Below, in pieces: positions 46,808 to 55,312 of a stretch of 64,000 bases of DNA. The first letter of the stretch is position 1, and each line of letters starts with the position of its first letter. A program made the translations under genes and the position numbers. A model generated the notes under the pieces. The model saw only the letters and a list, made by a program, of their open reading frames with translations, did no database searches and was not told the DNA's origin. Source of the stretch: Micromonospora sp. NBC_00389 (lineage in GTDB: Bacteria; Actinomycetota; Actinomycetes; Mycobacteriales; Micromonosporaceae); NCBI RefSeq assembly GCF_036059255.1, contig NZ_CP107947.1:744001-808000 (forward strand). Reading direction: 5' to 3'.

Positions 46808-47017
46808 TCAGGCGGTCTCCTGAAAAGCACCCCGCAGATATTCGTGCACCGCGTGCTCGGGCACCCGGAATGACCGGCCAACCCGGACAGCGGTGAGCTC
46901 ACCGCTGTGCACCAGGCGATAGACCGTCATCTTCGACACCCGCATGACCGTTGCCACCTCGGCGACGGTCAGGAACTTGACCTCCGACAGCCGTCCGTCG
47001 GACTGCGACCCGGCCAT
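46808..47017 (-). CDS. Excisionase-type HTH protein (Rv0500A-like)
   Basis: A 69-residue winged-helix/MerR-like DNA-binding protein: KFLTVAEVATVMRVSKMTVY is the HTH and RLVHSGELTAVRVGRSFRVP the wing. It belongs to the small excisionase/BldC-like family, closest to mycobacterial Rv0500A by context. It lacks any effector domain and probably acts as an architectural or transcriptional regulator. ATG 47017. It is 225 nt from bS22 on the same strand. Confidence 0.88.
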   Translation of the reverse strand: MAGSQSDGRLSEVKFLTVAEVATVMRVSKMTVYRLVHSGELTAVRVGRSFRVPEHAVHEYLRGAFQETA

Positions 47018-47228
47018 GGCTCACCGACCCATCCCATGCCCGGCGCGTGCCAACCCGACGGATGCTCCGGGCCGGGCCGGCGACGCGCGTGTTACCAGTA
47101 CGGTAGCGGGGCGGCTGTGACCGGCGCGATCCCTTCGTACAACTGATCATGTTTCGGCCGTTGGTTCACCCGATCCGCGCTCCCGGTATCTCCCTGCCTG
47201 CGCCCAGCGTCCGGGTTGCGGTCGCGGT

Positions 47229-48413
47229 TCACTCGGCGCGCAGCGCGACCACCGGGTCGAGTCGGCCGGCGCGCTGCGCGGGAACCACGCCGAAGACGAT
47301 GCCCACCACCGCCGATACGCCGAAGGCGAGCGCCAACGACCACCAGGTGATCGCCGCCGGGATCGGTGACAACGCGTCCACCAGCAGCGCGGTACCCACG
47401 CCGAGCGCCATCCCGGTCAGCCCACCGATCGTGGTGAGCAGCACCGCCTCCAGCAGAAACTGCACCCCGATGTCGCGGGGGCGGGCGCCGACGGCCTTGC
47501 GCAACCCGATCTCCCGGGTCCGCTCCTGGACGCTGACCAGCATGATGTTGGAGACGCCGACCCCGCCGACGAGCAGCGAGATGCCGGCGATGGCGGCCAG
47601 CACGCCGGTGAGCACACCGAGGATGTCGCCGAGCACGCCGAGGATCTGCTGCTGGGTCACCGCGCTGAACTCGGTGTCCGGGTGGCGGCGGCTCAACTCG
47701 GCGACGATCCGCTCGCCCAGCTCGTCGATCCGTTCCCGGTCCGGCGCCTTCACCGCGATGCCGTCCACCCGCTGAGTGCCCCAGAGCCGTTGCGCGGCGG
47801 TCACCGGCACGTGCACCTCGTCGTCCCGGTCGACGCCGAGGCTCTGCCCGAGCGGCGCGAAGATGCCGATCACCCGGAACCGAACGCCGGCCAGCGTCAC
47901 CTGCTGCCCGAGTGGGTCCCGGTCGGGGAAGAGCGCGCGGGCCACCGAGTCGCCGAGCACCGCCACCCGTCGGCTGGTGTCCACGTCCGTGCCGGTGAGG
48001 TAGCGGCCTCGGGCCAGCGACCGGGTGAACACCGCCGGGGTGGTCTCCAGCACGCCCTGCACGGTGGTGAAGTCGGACCGGGCACCGGCCCGTGCGGTCG
48101 CCCCGGAGGCGACGGTGACCGCCACCCGCTCGGGGTCGCCGACCACCCGGGAGACCGCGTCCGCGTCCTTGAGCGTCAGCGGCGAGACCACCGGCGCGTT
48201 GCCCACCTCGATCCTGCCGGGGACGACCAGCAGCAGATTGGAGCCGAGCCCCTCGACCTGCTGCTCCACCTTCTGCTTGGTTCCGGTGCCGATGGCCACC
48301 AGCAGCACCACCGAGGCCACCCCGATGATCACCCCGAGCATGGTCAGCGCGCTGCGCAACCGGTTGGCCCGTAAGGCGTCCAGTGCCACCCGCCATGCCT
48401 CGGCGACCCTCAC
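47229..48413 (-). CDS. MacB-type ABC permease
   Basis: A 394-residue permease with an N-terminal membrane helix, a ~200-residue extracytoplasmic MacB_PCD-like domain (TRAGARSDFTTVQGVLET; RGRYLTGTDVDTSRRVAVLG), and a C-terminal group of three helices (ISLLVGGVGVSNIML; DIGVQFLLEAVLLT; WWSLALAFGVSAVVGIVFGV). This is the FtsX/MacB fold of type VII ABC systems, which move substrates mechanically. GTG 48413 overlaps the ATPase stop by 4 nt. Partner of the next two genes. Confidence 0.92.
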   Translation of the reverse strand: MRVAEAWRVALDALRANRLRSALTMLGVIIGVASVVLLVAIGTGTKQKVEQQVEGLGSNLLLVVPGRIEVGNAPVVSPLTLKDADAVSRVVGDPERVAVTVASGATARAGARSDFTTVQGVLETTPAVFTRSLARGRYLTGTDVDTSRRVAVLGDSVARALFPDRDPLGQQVTLAGVRFRVIGIFAPLGQSLGVDRDDEVHVPVTAAQRLWGTQRVDGIAVKAPDRERIDELGERIVAELSRRHPDTEFSAVTQQQILGVLGDILGVLTGVLAAIAGISLLVGGVGVSNIMLVSVQERTREIGLRKAVGARPRDIGVQFLLEAVLLTTIGGLTGMALGVGTALLVDALSPIPAAITWWSLALAFGVSAVVGIVFGVVPAQRAGRLDPVVALRAE

Positions 48414-49330
48414 GACCCACTCCCGCCGCCGGTCGCCTCGCCGGCGTGACCGGTCCCGCTGCCTACGCCGGGCGGATCCGGAAGGCGTCCGGTGGCTCCG
48501 GCGGCGCCGCCGGAGCCACCGGACGGGTGCCCCGGCCCGCTTCCGGACGCGGACCGAGGCTCCGCGCTGGGAGCGGAGACCAGTGTCGCAGGTCGACCGT
48601 GATCAACGGACGGCGGTCGATCATGAAGGGCGGCCGGGTCGTCACCGGTGGCGCTGTCCGCCACCACCACGCCGTCGCGCATGGTGATCCGGCGACGGGC
48701 CCGGGCGGCCACCTCCTGATCGTGGGTGACCATCACCAGCGCCACACCGGACTCGATGTTCAGCTGCTCCAGCACCGCCGCGCCGGTGACGCTGTCCAGG
48801 TTGCCGGTGGGCTCGTCGGCCAGCAGCACCGTTGGCTCGGTGACCAGAGCGCGGGCGATGGCCACCCGCTGCTGCTCGCCGCCGGACATCTGGTTGGGCC
48901 GGTGGTCCAGCCGGTGCCCGAGGCCGACCCGGCCGAGCATCGCCGCCGCCCGCTCCCGACGCCGCCGGGCCGGTACGCCGCGGTAGACCAGCGGCAACGC
49001 CACGTTCTCCACCGCCGAGGTCCGCGGCAGCAGGTGGAACGCCTGGAAGACGAAGCCGATCGTCTCGTTGCGCAGGGTGGCCATCTCCGGCGGCGAGAGG
49101 GCGCTGACGTCCCGCCCGCCGATCACCAGCCGGCCGCCGCTGGGCCGGTCGAGCCCGCCGAGCAGGTGCATGAGGGTGGACTTTCCCGAGCCGGACGGCC
49201 CGACCAGCGCCACATGGTCACCCGGCTGCACGACCAGCGACACCCCGCGCAGCGCCTCGACGGACACCCCGTCCAGTTGGTACGTCCGGGATACGTCCAC
49301 CGCCTCGATCGCGGGCGGGGATCTGGTCAC
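48410..49330 (-). CDS. ABC transporter ATP-binding protein (MacB-like)
   Basis: A 306-residue LolD/MacB-type ATPase: Walker [19 protein letters not shown], signature [15 protein letters not shown], Walker [15 protein letters not shown]-loop MVTHDQ. A ~65-residue Gly/Ser/Pro-rich tail follows the ATPase core and is not usual in the family. GTG 49330 has AGGAGG 4 nt upstream and overlaps the HlyD stop codon. It powers the permease with the adaptor protein. Confidence 0.92.
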   Translation of the reverse strand: MTRSPPAIEAVDVSRTYQLDGVSVEALRGVSLVVQPGDHVALVGPSGSGKSTLMHLLGGLDRPSGGRLVIGGRDVSALSPPEMATLRNETIGFVFQAFHLLPRTSAVENVALPLVYRGVPARRRRERAAAMLGRVGLGHRLDHRPNQMSGGEQQRVAIARALVTEPTVLLADEPTGNLDSVTGAAVLEQLNIESGVALVMVTHDQEVAARARRRITMRDGVVVADSATGDDPAALHDRPPSVDHGRPATLVSAPSAEPRSASGSGPGHPSGGSGGAAGATGRLPDPPGVGSGTGHAGEATGGGSGS

Positions 49331-50718
49331 CGCACCTCCTGGCCGTCGCGCACCTGGTCGGTGCCGCGCACCACGATCCGGTCGCCCGCCTGCACGCCGT
49401 TGAGGATCTGCACCAGGTCGGCCCCCTGGACGCCCACGGTCACCGCTGCCCGGTCCGCCTTTCCGTCCCGGACCACCCAGACAGCGTCCCGGCCGTCGGC
49501 GGAGAACACCGCCGAGGCGGGGACGGTCACCGCGTCGGCGGCCTCGCGTACCCGCAGGTGCACGATCGCGTTCATCCCGGGACGCGGCGCCGGTGCCGGA
49601 TCGTCCTCGGCGAGCTTCCCGGCGCCCAGCGCCAGACGTACCCGGTAGGTGACTCCACCCTGCGCGGAGTTGGTGGGGAGCACGTCGACCGAGCGGACCG
49701 TGGCGTCGTAGCTGGCACCGGGCACCGCGTCCAGCTCGACCGTGGCGGTCACGCCGCTCTTGACCAGCAGCACGTCGGTCTCGTCCACCTCGGCGAGCAG
49801 CCCCAGCTGCCCGGTGTCCACCACGGTGAGCACCGGCGTGCCGGCGGTGACCTGGCCACCGACCGCGACCGCGTCGTCCACCCCGGCGGGCGGCCCGCCC
49901 TGGCCGGGGGCCAGCACCGACGGGTCGATCCCCGCCGCCTGAGCGCCGCCGGCCTGCTCCAGCAGCCCGGCCAGACCACCGCTCGATCCGCCGCCGGCCC
50001 GGGTGCCGCCCGGCTGCACCACCCCGGCGATCGGGGCGCGCAGGGTCAGCGCGTCGACGGTCGCCTTCGCCAGGTCGTACGCCTGCTGGGCCTGGAGCCG
50101 TTGCGCGGCGGAGAGCGCGCCGACGGCGGAGTTCAGCCCGCTGATCCCCCGCTGCACCGCCCGGACGGCCTGGTCGGCGCTGCGCGCGGCGGCGGCGTAC
50201 TGCCGCTGGGCGGAGGTCACCTGGGTCAGCAGCGCATCCCGCAGCTGCGGGTCGGCGATCTTCTCGGCGGCCTTCCGGGCGGCGTCGAACGCCTCGTCGG
50301 CTGCCTTGTCGGTGCCGCGCCGGCTGCCGGTCAGGTCGCCGGTGGAGACGCCCCGGCCGGCGCGCTTGGCGGCGGCCAGCGCCTCCCGGGCCTGGCGCAG
50401 CCGATCCTGTGCCGACGGGGAGGCGACCACGGCGAGCACCTGACCACGCGTGACCCGCTGTCCAGGCTGAACCCGCAGGCTGGACAGGGTGCCGTCGGCG
50501 GGAGCGGTCAGGGTGGCGGCGGCCCGGGCGGTCACCGTCGCCGGCGCGTCGATCACCTCGGTGACGGGGCTGCGGGCCGCCGAGGCGAGCGCGACGGGCG
50601 GCTGGTCGTCGTCGCACGAGGCGGCCGTGGTGGCGGCGAGGACGGTGAGGGCGGTCAGGGCGGTGAGCAGGCGGGGCCGCGTGAGGCTGACGGGCCGCGG
50701 CGAGTGGGTGCGGCGCAC
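49327..50718 (-). CDS. HlyD/RND-type membrane-fusion adaptor
   Basis: A 463-residue adaptor with an N-terminal hydrophobic signal/anchor segment (LLTALTALTVLAATTAASC), possibly a lipoprotein, a barrel-sandwich biotinyl-lipoyl hybrid (DGTLSSLRVQPGQRVTRGQV; LRAPIAGVVQPG) and a ~100-residue helical hairpin. A beta-barrel and membrane-proximal domain follow (ATVRSVDVLPTNSAQGGVTY). I use GTG 50718, which lies 6 nt after a TACCAT box, hence probably leaderless. It is the first gene of the MacAB-like export cassette (HlyD-ATPase-permease). Substrate unknown. Confidence 0.88.
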   Translation of the reverse strand: MRRTHSPRPVSLTRPRLLTALTALTVLAATTAASCDDDQPPVALASAARSPVTEVIDAPATVTARAAATLTAPADGTLSSLRVQPGQRVTRGQVLAVVASPSAQDRLRQAREALAAAKRAGRGVSTGDLTGSRRGTDKAADEAFDAARKAAEKIADPQLRDALLTQVTSAQRQYAAAARSADQAVRAVQRGISGLNSAVGALSAAQRLQAQQAYDLAKATVDALTLRAPIAGVVQPGGTRAGGGSSGGLAGLLEQAGGAQAAGIDPSVLAPGQGGPPAGVDDAVAVGGQVTAGTPVLTVVDTGQLGLLAEVDETDVLLVKSGVTATVELDAVPGASYDATVRSVDVLPTNSAQGGVTYRVRLALGAGKLAEDDPAPAPRPGMNAIVHLRVREAADAVTVPASAVFSADGRDAVWVVRDGKADRAAVTVGVQGADLVQILNGVQAGDRIVVRGTDQVRDGQEVR

Positions 50719-50759
50719 CCATCGATGGTACGGCTCACCGTCACAGCGCTGACATGTCG

Positions 50760-52049
50760 TCAGGCGGCGGTGGCCCGGACGTACGCCACGCACTCGTCGT
50801 GCAACGTCGACCACTGCTCGCCGAACGCCTCCTGGGCAGCGGCGTCGAGGGCCTTGCGGTCATGCACCACTGCCTTGAAGAAGGTGAGCAGCCGCTGCGG
50901 CCCGTACCGGTCGACGAGGTGCCGGACGGCGAGGTAGCCGGCGCCATAGCTGCCGCCGACCCGCTCGGCAGAGGCGTCATCGGCGGGGGTCATGCCCTCC
51001 AGCCGGCCGTCCCAACCGCCCCGGACCAGCTTCCGCACCTCGGCGAGCCCCTCGTACCGGTCAACCGGCTGCCCGCCAGCGCCCGCGAACTCGGCCAGCC
51101 CCTCCACCAGCCACCAGGTCGTCTTGCCCGGATAGCCGCGCTCCGGCAGCGAGGCGGCGTGGGTCAGCTCGTGCCGGAGCAGGTCATCGGCGCTGCTGCT
51201 GGAGAGACCCTCGGCGTTGAGCACCACCTCGTGGTGGCCGCCGCCCACGGTCACCGCGTAGCCCCCGGTCCACTGTGGTCGTCCGCCGCCGTACCAGCGC
51301 TGCCACTCGGCGCGGCCGGCGTAGAAGATCCGGTACCGGTCCGGTGGGGCCCCGGCCACCACGTACCCGTCGGCGACCTTTGCCGCCGCCTCCGCCTGCG
51401 CGAGCAGGCCGGGTAGCTTGCCCCGCTGCGCCGGGGTGGTGGCCACGATGGTCCGCGCGCCGACCGCCACGGCCAGGTCGCTGATCTCCCACGGCCGGGT
51501 GCCGGTCTCCGCAGACTTGGATTCCTCCAGGGCGACCAGTCGGGGCTGGTCGCCGTTCTCCCGCCAGCGGGTGCCGATCAGCACCGGGCTGGGTCGGCAG
51601 CCCGGCACCACGAAGCAGTACTGGAAGCGCACCAGCAGTCGCCACTCGCCGGGCTTGCCGACGACCGGAGCGGGCAGGCCGCTCGGCTCGGGCCGCCAGA
51701 CGGTCACCTTGAGCGCGCGCAGCGCGGCAAAGCGCCGGCGCAGGTCGGTGTGCGCGGCCGGCTCGGCGACGGAGAGGAAGCCCGCCGGGTCGCCGCCGAG
51801 CAGCGCCGTGGACTGCCGCTGAAGCTGGGCGGTCATCCGGTCGGCCAGCCCGCGGGCGACCGCGGTGGCCGGGTCGTCGGTCGCCGAGGCACCGATCCGG
51901 CCGACCGTGGCCCGGTCGCCGGACTCCCGAACCACCCCCGCCACCAGCAGCGCCGGCAGCCCGCATCCCAGCAGCAGGACGACCACCACGAGCCCGGTCC
52001 ACAGTGGCCACAACCGCCGTAGCGATGGCTGATGCACCCCGTCAGTCAC
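50760..52049 (-). CDS. Membrane-anchored HExxH metalloprotease-like protein
   Basis: A 429-residue protein with an N-terminal single membrane helix (LWTGLVVVVLLLGCGLPALLVAGVV) and an extracytoplasmic region. The gluzincin motif is LLRHELTHAAS, with a downstream Glu in WWLVEGLAEFAG as third zinc ligand. This resembles the peptidase MA-like family. An NTF2-like or alpha-beta segment precedes it (VARGLADRMTAQLQRQSTAL). GTG 52049 is 7 nt after a TACCCT box, so probably leaderless. Substrate unknown. Confidence 0.8.
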   Translation of the reverse strand: MTDGVHQPSLRRLWPLWTGLVVVVLLLGCGLPALLVAGVVRESGDRATVGRIGASATDDPATAVARGLADRMTAQLQRQSTALLGGDPAGFLSVAEPAAHTDLRRRFAALRALKVTVWRPEPSGLPAPVVGKPGEWRLLVRFQYCFVVPGCRPSPVLIGTRWRENGDQPRLVALEESKSAETGTRPWEISDLAVAVGARTIVATTPAQRGKLPGLLAQAEAAAKVADGYVVAGAPPDRYRIFYAGRAEWQRWYGGGRPQWTGGYAVTVGGGHHEVVLNAEGLSSSSADDLLRHELTHAASLPERGYPGKTTWWLVEGLAEFAGAGGQPVDRYEGLAEVRKLVRGGWDGRLEGMTPADDASAERVGGSYGAGYLAVRHLVDRYGPQRLLTFFKAVVHDRKALDAAAQEAFGEQWSTLHDECVAYVRATAA

Positions 52050-52121
52050 CCGGCGAAGGGTACGACCTCTGGACGGATCGGGCGAGGCCGGCACGGCCCC
52101 GCCCCACCTCCTGGACCGCAC

Positions 52122-52460
52122 TCAGGCCGGGCGGCCGGCGCGGCGGAGCAGGATGATGACGACCGCCCAGACGACGACCAGGGCGAGGCCGAGCCACGGC
52201 TGCCCGAGCAGTGCGAGCATCCCGCCACCCAACACGAACCAGCAGGCCTGGAAGGTGTGCTTGGCCAGCGGGCGTAGCGGCACCCGGGCGCGCGGTGAGC
52301 CGAGGACGCCCCAGAGCCCGGCGAGCAGCAGCGGCACGCCGACGGCGGCGAGCAGTCGGCCGGCGGTGGGCGCGTCCAGGGACCAGCCCCACCGGGCGCC
52401 GATGGCCAGCACGGCCAACTCCAGCAGGAAGACCAGGAGCAGCCCGAGTGCCCGGATCAC
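52122..52460 (-). CDS. YrdB-family membrane protein (DUF2568)
   Basis: A 112-residue integral membrane protein with four predicted helices. The pattern GARWGWSLDAPTAGRLLAAV, then GVLGSPRARVPLRP, is that of the YrdB/DUF2568 family. It overlaps the end of the TetR gene by 4 nt, so it is in the hydrolase-tetR operon. Function unknown. Confidence 0.8.
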   Translation of the reverse strand: MIRALGLLLVFLLELAVLAIGARWGWSLDAPTAGRLLAAVGVPLLLAGLWGVLGSPRARVPLRPLAKHTFQACWFVLGGGMLALLGQPWLGLALVVVWAVVIILLRRAGRPA

Positions 52461-53056
52461 GGCTGGTCCGGCTGGTCGACGGCGCGACGAGCGCGCGGCC
52501 AGGATCGGAACGCGACGTCCAGACCGGCGACCAGTTGGTGGTACGAGCGGTCGACCTCGCGGGGCAGCCCGAAACCACCGGCCGCCTCCAGCGACACGAA
52601 CCCGTGCAGGGCGCTGCGCAACGCCCTGGTGGCGTCCACCGCGTCGTCGGCGGTCAGCCCGTACCCACGCAGCACCGCGTAGATGGCGCCCACCGCCCGC
52701 TCGCCCGCCACCACGTGCTCGGGGTCGGCCGGATCAGGCGCCCGCAGCGTGGTCGGGTAACGGCCGGGGTGCCGTTGGGCGTAACCGCGGTAGGCATCGG
52801 CCATCGCCCGTAGCGCGTCCCCGCCGGCGCGGCCGGCGGCGGCGGTGGTCAGGTCGGTGGCCAACTCGGTGGTGGCCAGCGCGGAGAGCTTCTGGCTCAG
52901 CGCGTCGGCCCCTCGGACGTGCTTGTAGAGGCTGGGCAGCGCCACGCCGAGCCGGCTGGCGAGCGCGGCCAGGGTGAGCTGCGGGAGGCCGACCTCGTCG
53001 GCCAGCCGGGCGGCCTCCCGCACCACGGTCTGCTGGTTGAGCCCGACCCTAGGCAC
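52457..53056 (-). CDS. TetR-family repressor
   Basis: A 199-residue TetR regulator: HTH at about 25-45 (LTLAALASRLGVALPSLYKH), ligand-binding C-terminal domain of the WHG type (ALRSALHGFVSLEAAGGFGL). GTG 53056 overlaps the end of the hydrolase gene by 8 nt. It most likely controls its own operon through the operator at 53859-53873, which overlaps the promoter. Confidence 0.9.
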   Translation of the reverse strand: MPRVGLNQQTVVREAARLADEVGLPQLTLAALASRLGVALPSLYKHVRGADALSQKLSALATTELATDLTTAAAGRAGGDALRAMADAYRGYAQRHPGRYPTTLRAPDPADPEHVVAGERAVGAIYAVLRGYGLTADDAVDATRALRSALHGFVSLEAAGGFGLPREVDRSYHQLVAGLDVAFRSWPRARRAVDQPDQP

Positions 53057-53849
53057 CGGTGCACACCTTCAGGAAGCCGAGCAGCTCCTCGGCGGTCCGT
53101 TGCGGCCGGTCGGCGTGCGGGTAGTGCCCGGACTCCTCGACCATCCGCGCCTCGGCGGTGCCGAAGAGCCGGCGGGCCGCCCGTGCCTCGGCGCCCGGGT
53201 CGGGGAAGTCCGGGTCCTTGGCACCCATCAGCACCAGCACGGGTTGCCGGACCTGCGGGGCGCGGGCGGTCCAGTGCGGCTCGACCGGCTCGGCCACGCC
53301 GCGGGTCGCGGCCATCCGGCCGGGCTCGCGCAGCTTGGCCACCATCGACCGGCGGTACGCCGCGTCGTCGGCGGGCCGGTGCACCGGGAAGAGCGTCTTG
53401 TGGAACATCCCGAACAGTCGAGGGCTGCGCACCACCGCTGCCAGCGCCATCCGCATCAGCGGGTTGAGCTTCGGCTGGCTGACGAACCCGCCGATCTGCA
53501 CGATGCCGGAGACCAGGTCGGGCGCCTCGGCCGCGGCGAAGACCACCGCCGCCGCGCTGGACGAGCTGCCGACCAGCACGGCCGGGCCGGCGTCGATGTC
53601 GCGGATCACGGCCAGCAGGTCGGCGCCGACCTCCGCCGGGGCGTACGTGGGCCAGCCGACGCTGGACTCCCCGTGCCCCCGTACGTCGACCGAGGCGACC
53701 CGGTAGCCGGCCGCGACCAGCAGCGGCACCAGGTGCCGGTAGCTCGCCCGGTTCTCACCCATGCCGTGCGAGAGGACGACCAGCGGGCCTTCCCCGTGCA
53801 CCTCGTACGCGATGTGTCCGCCGTCCCGCTGCACCTGGCTAGCTGTCAT
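53049..53849 (-). CDS. Alpha/beta hydrolase
   Basis: A 266-residue alpha/beta hydrolase: VVLSHGMGENRASYRHLVPL carries the oxyanion loop, VLVGSSSSAAAVV holds the nucleophile elbow (G-S-S-S-S), and acid and His candidates lie in LMGAKDPDFPD and EESGHYPHAD. The start ATG 53849 is 7 nt after the -10 of a strong promoter, so it is likely leaderless; ATG 53855 and 53885 are upstream alternatives. It is the first gene of the TetR operon. Substrate unknown (ester or similar). Confidence 0.85.
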   Translation of the reverse strand: MTASQVQRDGGHIAYEVHGEGPLVVLSHGMGENRASYRHLVPLLVAAGYRVASVDVRGHGESSVGWPTYAPAEVGADLLAVIRDIDAGPAVLVGSSSSAAAVVFAAAEAPDLVSGIVQIGGFVSQPKLNPLMRMALAAVVRSPRLFGMFHKTLFPVHRPADDAAYRRSMVAKLREPGRMAATRGVAEPVEPHWTARAPQVRQPVLVLMGAKDPDFPDPGAEARAARRLFGTAEARMVEESGHYPHADRPQRTAEELLGFLKVCTGA

Positions 53850-53856
53850 AGCCATA

Positions 53857-53885
53857 AAGCTAACCCCATTAGCCAACATCGTCAA
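53857..53885 (-). promoter_or_regulatory. Promoter with overlapping TetR operator
   Basis: On the minus strand -35 TTGACG (53885-53880), 17-nt spacer, -10 TAGCTT (53862-53857), then 7 nt to ATG 53849. The inverted repeat GCTAA-ccccA-TTAGC (53859-53873, read on the plus strand) covers the spacer and the -10, so a bound TetR dimer would block polymerase. The repressor is encoded two genes in the same operon. Confidence 0.8.
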
Positions 53886-53898
53886 GCCGGATACGCGA

Positions 53899-53937
53899 AC
53901 GGGCCGGCGGGGACCACGAGGGTCACCGCCGGCCCGT
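53899..53937 (-). terminator. Terminator after proline dehydrogenase
   Basis: ACGGGCCGGCGG (53899-53910) pairs exactly with CCGCCGGCCCGT (53926-53937). The loop includes further GACC/GGTC pairing. It lies 17 nt beyond the proline dehydrogenase stop on the minus strand and just upstream of the hydrolase promoter. Confidence 0.7.
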
Positions 53938-53954
53938 CGGCCGGTCCGTCCGGG

Positions 53955-54875
53955 TTACTTCTTGGAGATCAGGGCACGGCCGAAGAAGACCAGGTTGGTC
54001 GGGCGCTCGGCGAGCCGGCGCATCAGGTAGCCGTACCACTCGTCGCCGTAGGGGACGTAGGTGCGCACGGTGTAGCCCTCGCCGGCCAGCCGGGCCTGCT
54101 CCTCGGGGCGGATGCCGTAGAGCATCTGGAACTCGAACCGCTCCGGCCCCCGGTCGAACCAGCGGGCCCGGTCCTCACCGATGGCGATCATCCGAGGGTC
54201 GTGGGTGGCCAGCATCGGGTAGCCGTCGCCGGACATCAGGATGTTCATGCAGCGGACGTAGGACTTGTCCACCTCGCGGGCGGACTGGTACGCCACCGAC
54301 TCCGGCTCCTTGTACGCGCCCTTGCACAACCGCACCCGCGATCCGGCGTAGGCCAGCTCCCGGCAGTCCGACTCGGTCCGGCGCAGGTACGCCTGGAGCA
54401 CCGCGCCGGTCGACGGGAAGTCCTTGCGCAGCTTGCCCAGCACCTCCAGCGTCGAGTCGGTGGTGGTGTGGTCCTCCATGTCCAGGGTGACCGTGGTGCC
54501 CGCCGTGTCGGCCGCCGCGCAGATCGCCCGCGCGTTGTCGTACGCCAACTGCTCGTCGAACATCTGGCCGAGAGCGGAGAGCTTCACGCTCACCTCGGCG
54601 GCCGGGGTGAGCCCCGCCCCGGCGAGCATCTTCAGCAGCCGCAGGTATTCGTCCCGGGTGGCCGTGGCCTGCTCGGGGGTGACGGTGTCCTCACCCAGGT
54701 TGTCGAGGGTGACCGCCAGACCGTCGTCAACGAGTTCGCGGGTCGCGCGCAACGCGTCGTCGGTGGCGGCGCCGGCGACGAACCGGCGGACGACGTCCCG
54801 GGTGTACGGGGCAGTCGCGACGAGCCGCTCGACCTGGGATGACCGGGAGGCGGCGAGGATGACGGAACGGAGCAT
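53955..54875 (-). CDS. Proline dehydrogenase (monofunctional)
   Basis: FAD-linked first enzyme of proline degradation (306 residues), single-domain, unlike bifunctional PutA. TIM-barrel segments VSVKLSALGQMFD, VTLDMEDHTTTDSTLEVL, GAVLQAYLRRTESDCREL, VRLCKGAYKEPESVAY and MLATHDPRMIAIG match the PutB family. ATG 54875 is 6 nt after a TACGCT box, so probably leaderless. A P5C dehydrogenase partner is not in the window. Isolated by terminators on both sides. Confidence 0.93.
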   Translation of the reverse strand: MLRSVILAASRSSQVERLVATAPYTRDVVRRFVAGAATDDALRATRELVDDGLAVTLDNLGEDTVTPEQATATRDEYLRLLKMLAGAGLTPAAEVSVKLSALGQMFDEQLAYDNARAICAAADTAGTTVTLDMEDHTTTDSTLEVLGKLRKDFPSTGAVLQAYLRRTESDCRELAYAGSRVRLCKGAYKEPESVAYQSAREVDKSYVRCMNILMSGDGYPMLATHDPRMIAIGEDRARWFDRGPERFEFQMLYGIRPEEQARLAGEGYTVRTYVPYGDEWYGYLMRRLAERPTNLVFFGRALISKK

Positions 54876-54940
54876 GAGCCGAGCGTATCGCCCCTGCTGG
54901 GCCCTCCGCCGAGGGGCAGCCAGCACCCGACTCCCGAGTT

Positions 54941-54987
54941 GGAAAGTGCCCCTTGCACAACAAAATCCGATAACAAGGAGTCGTTCC
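54941..54987. repeat. Degenerate palindrome related to 16028-16061
   Basis: A left arm (54941-54955) and a right arm (54974-54987) are imperfect reverse complements, about 10 matches of 14, with an AT-rich middle. The left arm GGAAAGTGCCCCTTG resembles the arm GGAAGGGCCCCTTGCGA at 16028. It lies between divergent genes, where a terminator is not expected, so it looks like a repeat. Confidence 0.55.
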
Positions 54988-55038
54988 TCACCGTGGGGCG
55001 GGGCGGCGGCAGTGGCGTCGATCGGCTACAACGATGCC

Positions 55039-55311
55039 GTGGACCAACGCCCCCGCCGCCGGCTCCGGTCGGCCTCCGTGCAGCTCGGCGCGCTCACCGC
55101 TCTCGCGCTCGCCCTCTCCGGCTGCAACATGACCTCGGACGACGACGATGACGACGACTGCGCCCTGGGGCCGGCCGGCGGCGGTGACACGGTCGCGCTG
55201 GCGATGCGGGTCGCCGAGCCGGCCGCCGGCCGCGCCGCACCGGAGCCGACGACCGCAGCCGTGCCCGAGCGCGGTGGGTTCGGCACCCACCTCGCCTCCT
55301 GCGGCGGCTGA
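55039..55311 (+). CDS. Small lipoprotein (YgiB-like position)
   Basis: A 90-residue predicted lipoprotein: basic start (VDQRPRRRLRSASVQLGAL), hydrophobic core and lipobox ALSGCNM. After the cysteine there is an aspartate run (seven Asp) and a Pro/Ala-rich rest. GTG 55039 lies 6 nt after TACAAC. It is followed 1 nt later by a glutathionylspermidine-synthase-family gene; the same order as ygiB-ygiC in E. coli. No sequence likeness to YgiB is claimed. Confidence 0.7.
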   Translation: MDQRPRRRLRSASVQLGALTALALALSGCNMTSDDDDDDDCALGPAGGGDTVALAMRVAEPAAGRAAPEPTTAAVPERGGFGTHLASCGG

Positions 55312-55312
55312 G

